A DNA stretch of 64,000 nucleotides from Natrinema sp. SYSU A 869 (lineage in GTDB: Archaea > Halobacteriota > Halobacteria > Halobacteriales > Natrialbaceae). Location: the NCBI RefSeq assembly GCF_019879105.1, contig NZ_CP082249.1, positions 3,782,001 to 3,846,000 on the forward strand, in the 5' to 3' direction. A program made the translations under genes and the position numbers. Positions 8,394 to 16,789 of this stretch are shown piece after piece. Within the stretch, counting starts at the first letter, position 1; the number at the start of each line of letters is the position of its first letter. Below the pieces are notes generated by a model that did no database searches, was not told the DNA's origin, and saw only the letters and a list, made by a program, of their open reading frames with translations.

Positions 8394-9494
8394 TCACCCG
8401 AAATATGCCGCCAACCGTTGGGCTGCCTCTTCGACGCGCGGCGTGACGAGAGCGAATCGCAGCCATTCCGTCCGCGAACTTCCGAAGGCCTCGCCGGGCA
8501 TGCCGGCCACGCCGGCCTCGTCGATCAGCCGCTCGACGTTCTCGAGCGTCCCCGGATAGCCGTCGAAGTGCGCCATCACGTAGAACGAGCCGTCCGGGCG
8601 CGTGTACTCCGCTCCGGCGGCGTCGAGCGCAGCGGTGAACGTCTCGACGCGCTCGCGGAGGCGGTCACGATTGCGCTCGTTGTAGTCTGGGCCCGTCTCG
8701 CGCAACGCTTTCAGAACCGCGTACTGGCCGGGGCGAGTGGTGGCGACGTTGACCAGCATGTGGCGGCTCTTAGCGTCGTCGACGAGTTCTGGCGGGAAAA
8801 TCGCATATCCCACGCGAACGCCGGTGATCGCCATCGACTTCGAAAAGCCGTTGGTGACGATCCGGTGGGCGGAGTCGGTCTCGAGCGCGCTCGCGAACTC
8901 CCCCGAGAGGTCATAGTGGTCGTACACCTCATCGCTGATCAGGACGGCGTCGTATTCCTCGGTAATGTTGATTAGTTCCCGCATCGTCTCAGCGGGGTAG
9001 ACCGCGCCCATCGGATTGTTCGGCGTATTCACGACGATCGCGGCCGTCTCCTCGCTCGCGGCCGCGCGGACGTCATCGGGGTCCAGTTGCCCCTCGTCGT
9101 CCGTCGGGACGTACGATTGGGTCCCCTCGAGCATCGTTGTCTTTCCCGGGTAGTAGGGATAAACTGGATCAGTCAGCAGGATTTCGTCGCCGCTCTCGCG
9201 TTCGAGGGCCCGCGCCATCGCGAGGTAGTTCGCCTCGCCGGTCCCGTTCGTGACGACGATCTGACCGACGTCGACGCCTCGACGTGCAGCGATCTCCTCG
9301 CGCAACTCGAGTACGCCCTCACTGGGCGGGTATTGGAACCGATCTGGCTCGAGGTCGGCGTACTCCCGCAGGCCCTCGCGGAGCGCCTCGGGGGGCTCCC
9401 AGTCGGGGTTCCCACTGACCATGTCGATGACATCGCGGTCCGCCGCGTCCGCGTACTCCATCACGCGGAAGAACAGCGGCGTCTCGTAGTTCAT
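8394..9494 (-). CDS. PLP-dependent aminotransferase, class I/II
   Basis: A 366-residue fold-type I aminotransferase. Recognisable features are the NTPNNPMG cofactor-binding motif, the SDEVYDHY segment, the PLP-lysine motif NGFSKSMAITGVRVGY and the late conserved Arg in TEWLRFALV. The start MNYETPLFF at 9494 matches family N-termini. The frame stays open upstream, but that part reads through a degenerate repeat (9535-9571) and looks non-coding. Substrate (aspartate, alanine or aromatic) cannot be told. Confidence 0.88.
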   Translation of the reverse strand: MNYETPLFFRVMEYADAADRDVIDMVSGNPDWEPPEALREGLREYADLEPDRFQYPPSEGVLELREEIAARRGVDVGQIVVTNGTGEANYLAMARALERESGDEILLTDPVYPYYPGKTTMLEGTQSYVPTDDEGQLDPDDVRAAASEETAAIVVNTPNNPMGAVYPAETMRELINITEEYDAVLISDEVYDHYDLSGEFASALETDSAHRIVTNGFSKSMAITGVRVGYAIFPPELVDDAKSRHMLVNVATTRPGQYAVLKALRETGPDYNERNRDRLRERVETFTAALDAAGAEYTRPDGSFYVMAHFDGYPGTLENVERLIDEAGVAGMPGEAFGSSRTEWLRFALVTPRVEEAAQRLAAYFG

Positions 9495-9534
9495 GCGCGA
9501 GGTATGCGTCGTCGATCTCTTCGGTCTTCCTATC

Positions 9535-9571
9535 CCGATCGGCGTGTGAATTGTTTCAGTTGTTACTATAG
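9535..9571. repeat. Half copy of the 86-bp palindromic element
   Basis: Bases 9544-9571 match one end of the full elements at 48539-48624 and 60566-60651, with 24 of 28 positions identical by hand count to the 60.6-kb copy. Similarity fades inward to about 9535. The other half is absent. It sits about 40 nt upstream of the aminotransferase start. Confidence 0.65.
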
Positions 9572-9628
9572 GACTTCGAGCGTTCGAAAACGATGCAGTT
9601 TGATTCGGATCGCAGTCCGCGATCCTCG

Positions 9629-11080
9629 TTAGACGCGGTCCGAGATGCGGTCGATCGCGGCCGGCGCGTCGATGCGGCCGGTTCCGAGCCCCGACGTGTA
9701 CTCGCCGGAGAGGTCGACCGCGCTCTCCGTGATCGCCTGTTCGACGCGGCGCGGATGCAGATCGGGAGCGAGTTCGCGGAGTAGACACGCCAGACCGGCG
9801 ACCTGTGGTGCGGCCATCGACGTCCCCGAGAAGTATTCGTACTGTCTACCGTAGATTTCTTCGGGCACCGACGACAGAACGTAGTTCGTCGGAGCGGGAT
9901 ACTCGACGCGCGCCGGCTCTTCGCTCATGGTCTTGTCGAGCGTCTCGTAGCCGCCGCCGGGCGCGGCAACGTCGATCGTTCCGTCGCCGTAATTGGAGTA
10001 GTGGCTCCGCTTGTCTGTCGGGCCAGTCGCCGCGACGGTGATCGCATCGGGGATACCGGCCGGGAGGAAGTATCTCGAGTCGTGATCGAGGTCGACCATC
10101 TCGTTACCGGCCGCGGCCACGACCACGGTTCCCTGCTCAATCGCATGACTGGCTATCCGTCGAAACGCTGCGAACGACCGGCTGTCGCCGGGCCAGACCT
10201 TCCGGAGACTGAGATTGATTACATCGACGCCAATTTCGACCGCGTAGTCGATCGCGAGGAGCATGTCGGCGATCGTCGTGACCAGAACGCCGTATTCCTC
10301 GTCGATGTCGGACAGTTCGTCGTACACGTCGGTAGCGTCCTTATAGAACGCTGGGCGAAGCGGGACGATCGTCGCATCGGGTGCCATACCGACGATCCCG
10401 GCGTCATTACGCGGTGCAGCCGCGATCCCAGCGACGTGAGATCCGTGCCCGTATACGTCGGCGGCGACGGGTCGGGTTGCCGTCTTCGTCGGCTGGAGGA
10501 GCAGACTCGATTCTTCGGCGACGGTAACCTCTCCGACGCCCGTGTGAACGTGTCCGTTGCGAAAGAGACGACCGCGGTCGGCGTCGAGTCGCGGTTCAAG
10601 GTCCGGATGGGAGTGACTGACACCGGAGTCGATGACGGCGAGCGTCGCCCCCTCGCCGGTCGCGCGATCATGGGCCGCTTGCGCGCGTGTGAGTTGCTTG
10701 TCCCACTGGTCTTCGTACAGCGGTTCCGGTTCATCGCCGGATTCCCCGTCGGTCGCGGCAGCTTCCATCGTGTCGAGGACGAACGTTTCGTTCGGCACGA
10801 GTTCAATCGCGACCGCCGCCGCCCGAAGTTCCGCTGCCTTCTCGGCGGCACCCTGAACGATGAAGATCGATCCGTCGGCGAGTTCGTTCAGGATTTCGAA
10901 CCCGGCGCGTTCGATCCGACCGCGGAGTTCGGAATCGCCTGCCAAGACGACATAGACCTCCTGGTCGGCTGGCACCGACCGGTCGCCCGCGCTCACAGCG
11001 CCGACACTACCCAGTACGATACCGCCTTCCACGACTCGTTTCAGTACCGATCGCCTCGATCGTCCGCCTAACTGATTCAT
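9629..11080 (-). CDS. Tat-exported subtilisin-like serine protease (halolysin-type)
   Basis: S8-family peptidase of 483 residues from the ATG at 11080. The N-terminus has a twin-arginine signal (SRRSVLKR followed by a hydrophobic stretch to about residue 31). An I9-like propeptide (about 40-105) and the catalytic domain follow. The triad is visible as D151 (AVIDSGVSHSHP), H212 (YGHGSHVAGIAA) and S421 (FSGTSMAAPQVAG), with oxyanion Asn at about N326 (AAAGNE). The protein ends with the catalytic domain and has no C-terminal extension of the kind halolysins carry. A TATA-like TTTTATATT lies at about 11110-11120 on the minus strand. Expected to act outside the cell. Confidence 0.92.
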   Translation of the reverse strand: MNQLGGRSRRSVLKRVVEGGIVLGSVGAVSAGDRSVPADQEVYVVLAGDSELRGRIERAGFEILNELADGSIFIVQGAAEKAAELRAAAVAIELVPNETFVLDTMEAAATDGESGDEPEPLYEDQWDKQLTRAQAAHDRATGEGATLAVIDSGVSHSHPDLEPRLDADRGRLFRNGHVHTGVGEVTVAEESSLLLQPTKTATRPVAADVYGHGSHVAGIAAAPRNDAGIVGMAPDATIVPLRPAFYKDATDVYDELSDIDEEYGVLVTTIADMLLAIDYAVEIGVDVINLSLRKVWPGDSRSFAAFRRIASHAIEQGTVVVAAAGNEMVDLDHDSRYFLPAGIPDAITVAATGPTDKRSHYSNYGDGTIDVAAPGGGYETLDKTMSEEPARVEYPAPTNYVLSSVPEEIYGRQYEYFSGTSMAAPQVAGLACLLRELAPDLHPRRVEQAITESAVDLSGEYTSGLGTGRIDAPAAIDRISDRV

Positions 11081-11241
11081 TTTCCAACAGGTGTGGCCAC
11101 GTCGCTTCAATATAAAAGATTAATAATTCAACTATTTTCCGGACCATATCAATCGAGAGATCGTCTCCTTTCGATGGCGACCCGATTCTCGGATGCCGGT
11201 CGTCCATCGGTTTGACAACCCATCGGGGCGTTGCTCGAGCC

Positions 11242-11754
11242 ATGAACGACGACATCGATCGCAACCTGCCGATGGACGTCGCCGACGCACTGCGTGACGC
11301 CGAGGAGACCCTGGCCGTCGCCGAATCCTGTACTGGCGGGCTGATCGGCGCGGCAATCACTGCCGTCCCGGGTGCGAGTGATTACTTCGATTCGGGCCTG
11401 ACAACCTACGCCTACGATGCCAAGCGCCGCCACCTCGGTGTCAGTCGCGAGGCACTCGACGAGCACGGTGCGGTCTCCGAACCGGTCGCCCGCGAGATGG
11501 CACGGGGAGTTAGAGACGTCTCGGACGTGACGTGGGGCGTCTCGGCGACCGGGATCGCCGGTCCCACTGGCGGAACCGACGTGAACCCGGTCGGGACCGT
11601 CTACATCGGAGTTTCCTACGGGGCCCCATGGGGCAGCGAAGGGTCGTATGCGACTGTCTCCCGCTACGTCTTCGACGGCGACCGTGCGGCTGTTCGCGCG
11701 AAGACCGTCGAGTGGGCCCTCGAGGATCTGCTCGCCGAGATCGAGGCGCGGTGA
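11242..11754 (+). CDS. CinA C-terminal family amidohydrolase (nicotinamide-nucleotide amidase-like)
   Basis: A 170-residue stand-alone CinA C-terminal domain (PncC type), which converts NMN to nicotinate mononucleotide in pyridine nucleotide recycling. The family motifs AESCTGGLIGAAIT and SATGIAGPTGGT are intact. I chose the ATG at 11242 (MNDDIDRN) over the one at 11212 because it begins the typical halophilic sequence. The N-terminal CinA domain is not present in this window. Confidence 0.88.
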   Translation: MNDDIDRNLPMDVADALRDAEETLAVAESCTGGLIGAAITAVPGASDYFDSGLTTYAYDAKRRHLGVSREALDEHGAVSEPVAREMARGVRDVSDVTWGVSATGIAGPTGGTDVNPVGTVYIGVSYGAPWGSEGSYATVSRYVFDGDRAAVRAKTVEWALEDLLAEIEAR

Positions 11755-11832
11755 GTCCGGTCGAGATAAGCCCAAACGGCCGACACTCTCGAGAGAAAAC
11801 TATTCCGTCGTCGACTCCCCAGATGGGGCTAG

Positions 11833-12318
11833 ATGAACAAGAAGGGGCACGTGCTGAATGCCGTCTTATTGAGTATTGGACTTGGGTATCTACTCGAGCC
11901 AGCAGGCGATTTGGAGACGTTCAGAACGATCGCCATGATCGGTGTACCGGTTTCGCTCGGCGCACTGTTTCCGGACGTCGACACCGCCTTCGGCAAGCAC
12001 CGGAAGACGTTGCATAACCTGCCGATTCTGGTCGGCTTTCTCGCCTTTCCGTACGTGTTCAATAACCTCGAGTACGTCTGGATCGGCGTGTTGACCCATT
12101 ACGTCCTCGATATCGCAGGGAGCAAGCGCGGAATCGCGCTGTTCTATCCTGTTTGGAAGGAGGAGTTCGGACTCCCAATCGGCGTCGCGGTCAGCAGCGA
12201 GCGCGCCGATCTGATGATGATGGTAGTCACCGTCGCCGAACTCCTCCTCGTCGCGCTGATCGTCTTCGAGATTCCGCAGTGGGGCTTCGAGATAGGACGG
12301 CGGGCACTCGGGATCTAG
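11833..12318 (+). CDS. YdjM/DUF457-type membrane-bound putative metal-dependent hydrolase
   Basis: A 161-residue membrane protein with an N-terminal GHVLNAVLLS segment, an acidic LFPDVDTAFGKHRKTLHN motif and a later THYVLDIAGS. The His and Asp residues of these motifs form the putative metal site of the YdjM/LexA-regulated membrane hydrolase family. Three to four helices are visible. Biochemical function is unknown for the family. Confidence 0.75.
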   Translation: MNKKGHVLNAVLLSIGLGYLLEPAGDLETFRTIAMIGVPVSLGALFPDVDTAFGKHRKTLHNLPILVGFLAFPYVFNNLEYVWIGVLTHYVLDIAGSKRGIALFYPVWKEEFGLPIGVAVSSERADLMMMVVTVAELLLVALIVFEIPQWGFEIGRRALGI

Positions 12319-12391
12319 CTCGGCCGCCGCGGACGAACCGTCACCGTCAGTCTCGCAACGCGCCTCGAGCGGGACCGACATGACGTGATCG

Positions 12392-12661
12392 TCAGGTGTC
12401 GCCGCCAGCGGTGATCGACAGCTCGTTTCCGTTGATCTCGACTCGATAGTTGTCGACGGAAAACGCGATTTCGGGATGTGTCCCGGTGGTGACGACCGTG
12501 TCGAGCGCCTCTGGATTGATGTGCTCGTACATGGTCGTCCCGAGTGCCGTCGACAGATCGGTCGGCTCGACATCTTCGATGCCGGCGATGGCGTTGACGA
12601 CAGCAACGGTTGGCGTCGTACTCGACCAGGTGTATCGACCGGAGAACAGTTCTTCTGCCAT
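12392..12661 (-). CDS. HalOD1 output-domain protein
   Basis: An 89-residue protein (from ATG 12661) that reads as a single HalOD1 domain: VAVVNAIAGIEDVEPTDLST, then LGTTMYEHINPEALDTV and the terminal beta strands FSVDNYRVEINGNELSI. HalOD1 is a halophile-specific presumed output domain that often stands alone. No sensor or regulator gene is adjacent. Start at 12691 is possible. Confidence 0.85.
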   Translation of the reverse strand: MAEELFSGRYTWSSTTPTVAVVNAIAGIEDVEPTDLSTALGTTMYEHINPEALDTVVTTGTHPEIAFSVDNYRVEINGNELSITAGGDT

Positions 12662-12835
12662 GATTCGTCGTTCTATCCGACGGGGCGTCATCCTCCCACT
12701 TAGCTATAGTGTGACTAGACGGCTACAACCGATGGTTGTGTGGTCCGGCCACGCGGCGGGATACTCCCGTCTCGAGCGGTTCTAGAAGCGGAGACTAGCA
12801 AGGAGCCGTAAACGACGGAGAACGAGATGGAGATC

Positions 12836-13843
12836 CTATTCCCGATTCGGTGTCCACTCCTCGCAGGCGTCCATGTCGTCCATGGCCGTTTCGTGGCGGG
12901 CGCAGTAGGGGACCATCCCCTCTGAGGAGCGGACGTACTCGAAATGCGTACAATTTCCACAGTAGCGGTCCGTCGGCTCGTCGGGCGTCTCGGTCGACGA
13001 CTCGACGATTTCCGCGTCGTGGCCATCGCCCGATTCGAGCGGCGAGGTGATGTCCCTCGTCGCGGACCCGCCGTCACTGGTCGCGGCGCCAGCGGTCCGA
13101 CCGAGACTCGATCCAGTTCCGGTGTCGCTGCCACTCCGCGAGGACGCGGCCGACCGCTGCGAGGGTCGGCTATTCACCCCGTCACCATCGTACGAAAGCG
13201 ACGTGCCGCCGTTCGTGTCGTCCTCAGCGTCCGCGTTGGTCTGCGTTTCGACATCGCCGTCCGGCGTGCCCCCGAGAAAGCCGATGCCGCCCAGCCCGCC
13301 CGCATCGCTCGAGTCGTCGACTTCGAGGACGGTCTTGTTGTGGCGAGTAACGTTCATCTCGAGGTTACCGCCGGGATCGTTTCGCTGCTTGAACGTGGCG
13401 ACGGCGCTGAACAGACACCAGATTGCGGGCAAGAGTCCGAGCAGGTAGATTGCGGAGACCTCGAGCGTGAGTTGGTCGCTGCCGTAGCGCCAGTGTTCGG
13501 GGTAGGCGTGCCAGAAGAGCACGACGCCCAGTAGGCAGAGGCTCGCGCTGATCGCGGCCGCCGCCTGAACGCGACGGCTGGCTGGCAACACGACGAAGAC
13601 GCCGACGAGGACGATGGGAACGCTGAACCCGACCAACATGCCCGCGGCCCGGACGGTCGCGAACTGGGCGGACATGCCCCCCGAGAGCTCGACGGCGTAC
13701 CCGCCGAAGAGGTCAGTCGTCGCCACGAGTACGGCCACGACGGCCATGAATGCACCGAGCAACACGAGCGCCGTCCCCGCGTACAGTCGGCGACTCGTCA
13801 CCCCCGGTGCAGTCCCATCGTAGGCCTCCGTCAGGCTTGTCAT
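12836..13843 (-). CDS. Membrane protein with C-terminal zinc-ribbon-like segment (DUF7139-like)
   Basis: A 335-residue haloarchaeal protein. Four hydrophobic helices lie between about residues 20 and 150, then VTRHNKTVLEVDD and a long Ser/Gly/Asp-rich disordered linker. A C-terminal Cys cluster (CGNCTHF, then PYCARHE and CEEW) can bind zinc. The architecture matches proteins annotated DUF7139. Function unknown. Confidence 0.65.
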   Translation of the reverse strand: MTSLTEAYDGTAPGVTSRRLYAGTALVLLGAFMAVVAVLVATTDLFGGYAVELSGGMSAQFATVRAAGMLVGFSVPIVLVGVFVVLPASRRVQAAAAISASLCLLGVVLFWHAYPEHWRYGSDQLTLEVSAIYLLGLLPAIWCLFSAVATFKQRNDPGGNLEMNVTRHNKTVLEVDDSSDAGGLGGIGFLGGTPDGDVETQTNADAEDDTNGGTSLSYDGDGVNSRPSQRSAASSRSGSDTGTGSSLGRTAGAATSDGGSATRDITSPLESGDGHDAEIVESSTETPDEPTDRYCGNCTHFEYVRSSEGMVPYCARHETAMDDMDACEEWTPNRE

Positions 13844-13989
13844 ACCCGGCCGTTCGGCATCCCATCACAAAACGATACGTCAGACACACCTCGATTATTA
13901 GAGAGGTATCTCGGTGGCCGGCAGTCACTGGGTTCGGTGTGACTCGCTGAAACGAAAGCTTGAATCGCCGCCCTCGCAAACGGCCCGGT

Positions 13990-14277
13990 ATGAGCGACGA
14001 GGACGAGGACACGGAGCCGGCAGTCTCGCTCGGAGAACACACTCCCGTCGAGGGTGCACCGCTCGCCCGCGTGAGTTCGCGGCTAACCTGGCCCAAAGAG
14101 AAGAGCGAGGTCGACCGTCTCGAAGGCGACGCCGTCATTCGAACGCCCGACGGGCCACAGGAGCTCTCGACCGTCCTCAAGTCGGTCGACGAGACGTACT
14201 TCCAGCGCCACCAGGAGTTCGAGGGTCACGTCCGAGACGTGATCGGGACCGGACCGATTCCGACCGCGGACGAGTAG
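13990..14277 (+). CDS. DUF5789 family protein
   Basis: A 95-residue soluble acidic protein. The core RLTWPKEKSEVDRLEGD followed by IRTPDGPQELSTVL and DETYFQRHQEF matches the haloarchaeal DUF5789 family as I recall it. No known function. The next gene starts five bases downstream, suggesting co-transcription. Confidence 0.75.
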   Translation: MSDEDEDTEPAVSLGEHTPVEGAPLARVSSRLTWPKEKSEVDRLEGDAVIRTPDGPQELSTVLKSVDETYFQRHQEFEGHVRDVIGTGPIPTADE

Positions 14278-14281
14278 TAAC

Positions 14282-14974
14282 GTGGCCTCCGAGTCGGGAC
14301 GACGTGGCCGTTGGCTCAGCGATCACATGAGGCTCTCCTGGGTTCAGAAGTCGTTACTGGTGGGTGCCGTACTGACGGTGCTATGGATGCGACTGGTTCC
14401 CACTGATCTGACCCAGCGGGTTATCGTCGATGGTCTCCTCCTGATCGCGGGGCCGCTCGCACTTGGACTCTCCCACGGGAATCGACTCGGCTGGCGAATC
14501 GATCGTGTCGCGGTTCGGAACACGATCCTGCTCGCTGCGTTCGTGCTTCCGTTCTACATCGTCGGCTCGACGTTACCCACGATCCGCGCGTTCTATCCGA
14601 TCTGGGAGACGTCGGCTGCGCCGGCAGCGTTTGTCCCACACGCGATCAAACTCTTTGTCCTCGCGTTGGCCGCCGAGACCTACTACCGGGGCTTGCTCTG
14701 TGTCGGCGTCAAGAAACTCGGGTTCGTCGCGGTATTTATCAGCCCCGTCGTCTACATGTTCCACCACGCCTCGAAACCGCCCATTGAGTTCCTGCTGTCG
14801 GGGCCGACGGATGTCCTATTCGGTGCCGTCGACTACAAGTCGAACTCGATCCTCCCGTCGGTCGTCGCCCACGGCGGCGGACTCGTCTTGCTCGACTGGC
14901 TCGTCCTCCACGACCCGGTGTTTGATCCGGTACTCGTAGTGCGATTCCTCAAGTGGCTACCGGTCCCGGTGTAG
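14282..14974 (+). CDS. CPBP-like intramembrane metalloprotease homolog, divergent
   Basis: A 230-residue membrane protein with about six helices. Residues E132 and R136 (AETYYRG), H161/H162 (YMFHHASKP) and H197 (VVAHGGG) occupy the positions of the CPBP/Abi motifs, but the first Glu of the usual EExxxR pair is Ala131. Activity is therefore doubtful. The GTG at 14282 follows the upstream stop closely; ATG at 14327 is an alternative. Confidence 0.65.
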   Translation: MASESGRRGRWLSDHMRLSWVQKSLLVGAVLTVLWMRLVPTDLTQRVIVDGLLLIAGPLALGLSHGNRLGWRIDRVAVRNTILLAAFVLPFYIVGSTLPTIRAFYPIWETSAAPAAFVPHAIKLFVLALAAETYYRGLLCVGVKKLGFVAVFISPVVYMFHHASKPPIEFLLSGPTDVLFGAVDYKSNSILPSVVAHGGGLVLLDWLVLHDPVFDPVLVVRFLKWLPVPV

Positions 14975-15091
14975 TCGGCTCTCGATTGCCGGCTCTCATC
15001 GGGTCCCAGTGGCCGGTTCGTGCCCCCATGGCGACAGTCGAGGTTTTCGGGTCACCTATCGTATAAGGGACGGGGAAGCCAACACTTCCGT

Positions 15092-15529
15092 ATGGCACTT
15101 CCCATCGACCCGACGAAGATCGATCCGGCGGACTACGGCGAACATCGAGCGGTCCTCGAGATGGACCATGAGGAAGCCATTGAACACACCCGCGAGGTGT
15201 TCACCGAGGCGGGGTTCGGCGTGCCGGCCGAGTTCTCGCCCTCGGAACTGTTAAACGAGAAGGTCGACGCGGACCGCGATCCTTACTACGTGCTTGGGGC
15301 CTGCAACCCCGAGATGGCGGATCGAGTGCTGGACGTGACCGAACAGATGGGGGCACTGTTCCCGTGTAACGTCGTCGTCTGGGAAGAAGAACCGGGCCGG
15401 CAGGTCGTCTACCACGTCTCGATCATGAAAATCGCGCGCCTACTCGGAATCGCTCCCGACGACGAGAACTGGCAGGGGATCGTCGACGAGACCAGCGAAA
15501 TGGTCGACGAAGCGTACGCAACCCTCTAA
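15092..15529 (+). CDS. DUF302 domain protein
   Basis: A 145-residue protein starting MALPIDPTKI, about 27 nt after the TATA-like CGTATAAGG (15059-15067), consistent with a leaderless transcript. The DUF302 fold is visible in the central EAIEHTREVFTEAGFGVPAEF and the later YVLGACNPEMADRVLD and LFPCNVVVWEE motifs. Function unproven; the family is often near redox or sulfur genes. Confidence 0.85.
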   Translation: MALPIDPTKIDPADYGEHRAVLEMDHEEAIEHTREVFTEAGFGVPAEFSPSELLNEKVDADRDPYYVLGACNPEMADRVLDVTEQMGALFPCNVVVWEEEPGRQVVYHVSIMKIARLLGIAPDDENWQGIVDETSEMVDEAYATL

Positions 15530-15685
15530 CGGGGCACCTACTCGCCGCGACCACGTTGGACCGGATCGCCGTCCGGCCGCGCCGTCGCTCGATTCGACTC
15601 AGTCTCGGTCGGACGGACCGGTCCTCTAATTCCGAGAAACAGTAATAAATACCAACACTTATGTTTCAGTTCAAGACGTTGAAAT

Positions 15686-16759
15686 ATGGACGTCCGAACG
15701 ACGTTTCTCGCCCTCCTCGTCGCCGCCCTCTGCGGGCTCGCCGCCCTGCTGGTCCTCCCGCTCGTGGAGTACGTACTGGCGGCCTGTCTGCTCGCAGTCG
15801 TCCTCCGACCGGCTTACGAGCGACTCGAGCCGCAAGTTGGCCCGCGGTTCGCCGGACTCGCGTGTACCAGCATCGCCGTCGTCGCCGGCATCGTCCCGCT
15901 GCTCCTCATCTCGCTGGTCGTGCTCCGTACCGCCGTCTCGACCCTCGAGTCATTCGACGGGGGCCAGATCGTGGCGTACGGTCGTGACATCGCTCGAAAC
16001 GATCTGGGACTGGCCGACGAGTCGGTCGCCACACTCGAGTCCGTGATGCGATCGGAGCTCGAGGGATCGATTCCGGACGTCGCGGAACTGACGCTAGCCC
16101 GAACCATCGATATCGTGACGACGGGCATGGATGTCGCGGTCGGAGTGCTCGTCATCGTCTTTCTGCTGTACTATCTGTTGGTCGACGGTGCCGCGTTCGT
16201 CACCTGGCTCCGCGAAATTGCACCGCTCGATGCTGACGTACTCGACGAACTGTTCACGGAGGTTCACGACGTGACCTGGGCGGTCCTTCGTACTCATGTG
16301 TTCGTCGCGGTCGTCCAAGGGGTGCTCGGCGGCGTGGGACTCGCACTGCTCGGCGTCCCGTACGCGACCACGTTGGGGGTTGTTCTCATGTTCGCTGCGG
16401 TTCTCCCGACGGTCGGCGTCTGGCTCGTCTGGGGCCCAGTCACCGTCGCCCACGCGGTCTCGAGCGATCCCGTGCGCGCCGTTGTCCTGTTGGGATACGG
16501 AATCGCCGTGCTCACCGTGACGGATAACTATCTGCGTGCGTACCTCGTCGACCGGGGATCGGGTCTGCATCCAGCGACGGCCCTGCTGGGCGTCGTCGGT
16601 GGCATCTACCTCTTCGGGGTGGTTGGACTGTTCGTCGGTCCCGTCGTACTCGCGACGTTCAAAGCCTGCGTGACGGTTGTTAATCGGATCGAGCGGGTCG
16701 AGCCGGAAGAATCCGAGTCCAGTATCGACCGCGAGCAGACCTTCGTCGAAACGGAGTAA
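15686..16759 (+). CDS. AI-2E family transporter (PerM/TqsA-type)
   Basis: A 357-residue membrane protein with two hydrophobic segments at each end and a large polar region between about residues 90 and 140, the layout of the AI-2E exporter / PerM permease family. Conserved glycine-rich helices occur near the C-terminus (LGVVGGIYLFGVVGLFVGPVV). In archaea the substrate is unknown; some relatives exchange sodium for protons. It is convergent with the NhaC-like gene downstream. Confidence 0.85.
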   Translation: MDVRTTFLALLVAALCGLAALLVLPLVEYVLAACLLAVVLRPAYERLEPQVGPRFAGLACTSIAVVAGIVPLLLISLVVLRTAVSTLESFDGGQIVAYGRDIARNDLGLADESVATLESVMRSELEGSIPDVAELTLARTIDIVTTGMDVAVGVLVIVFLLYYLLVDGAAFVTWLREIAPLDADVLDELFTEVHDVTWAVLRTHVFVAVVQGVLGGVGLALLGVPYATTLGVVLMFAAVLPTVGVWLVWGPVTVAHAVSSDPVRAVVLLGYGIAVLTVTDNYLRAYLVDRGSGLHPATALLGVVGGIYLFGVVGLFVGPVVLATFKACVTVVNRIERVEPEESESSIDREQTFVETE

Positions 16760-16789
16760 GAGCCAGTGTGACCGCAATCGGCCTGCCGC

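Noticed and set aside
12392-12691. HalOD1 gene considered as a truncated sensor protein
   Set aside because: Stand-alone HalOD1 proteins of this length are common; no upstream sensor fragment is visible.
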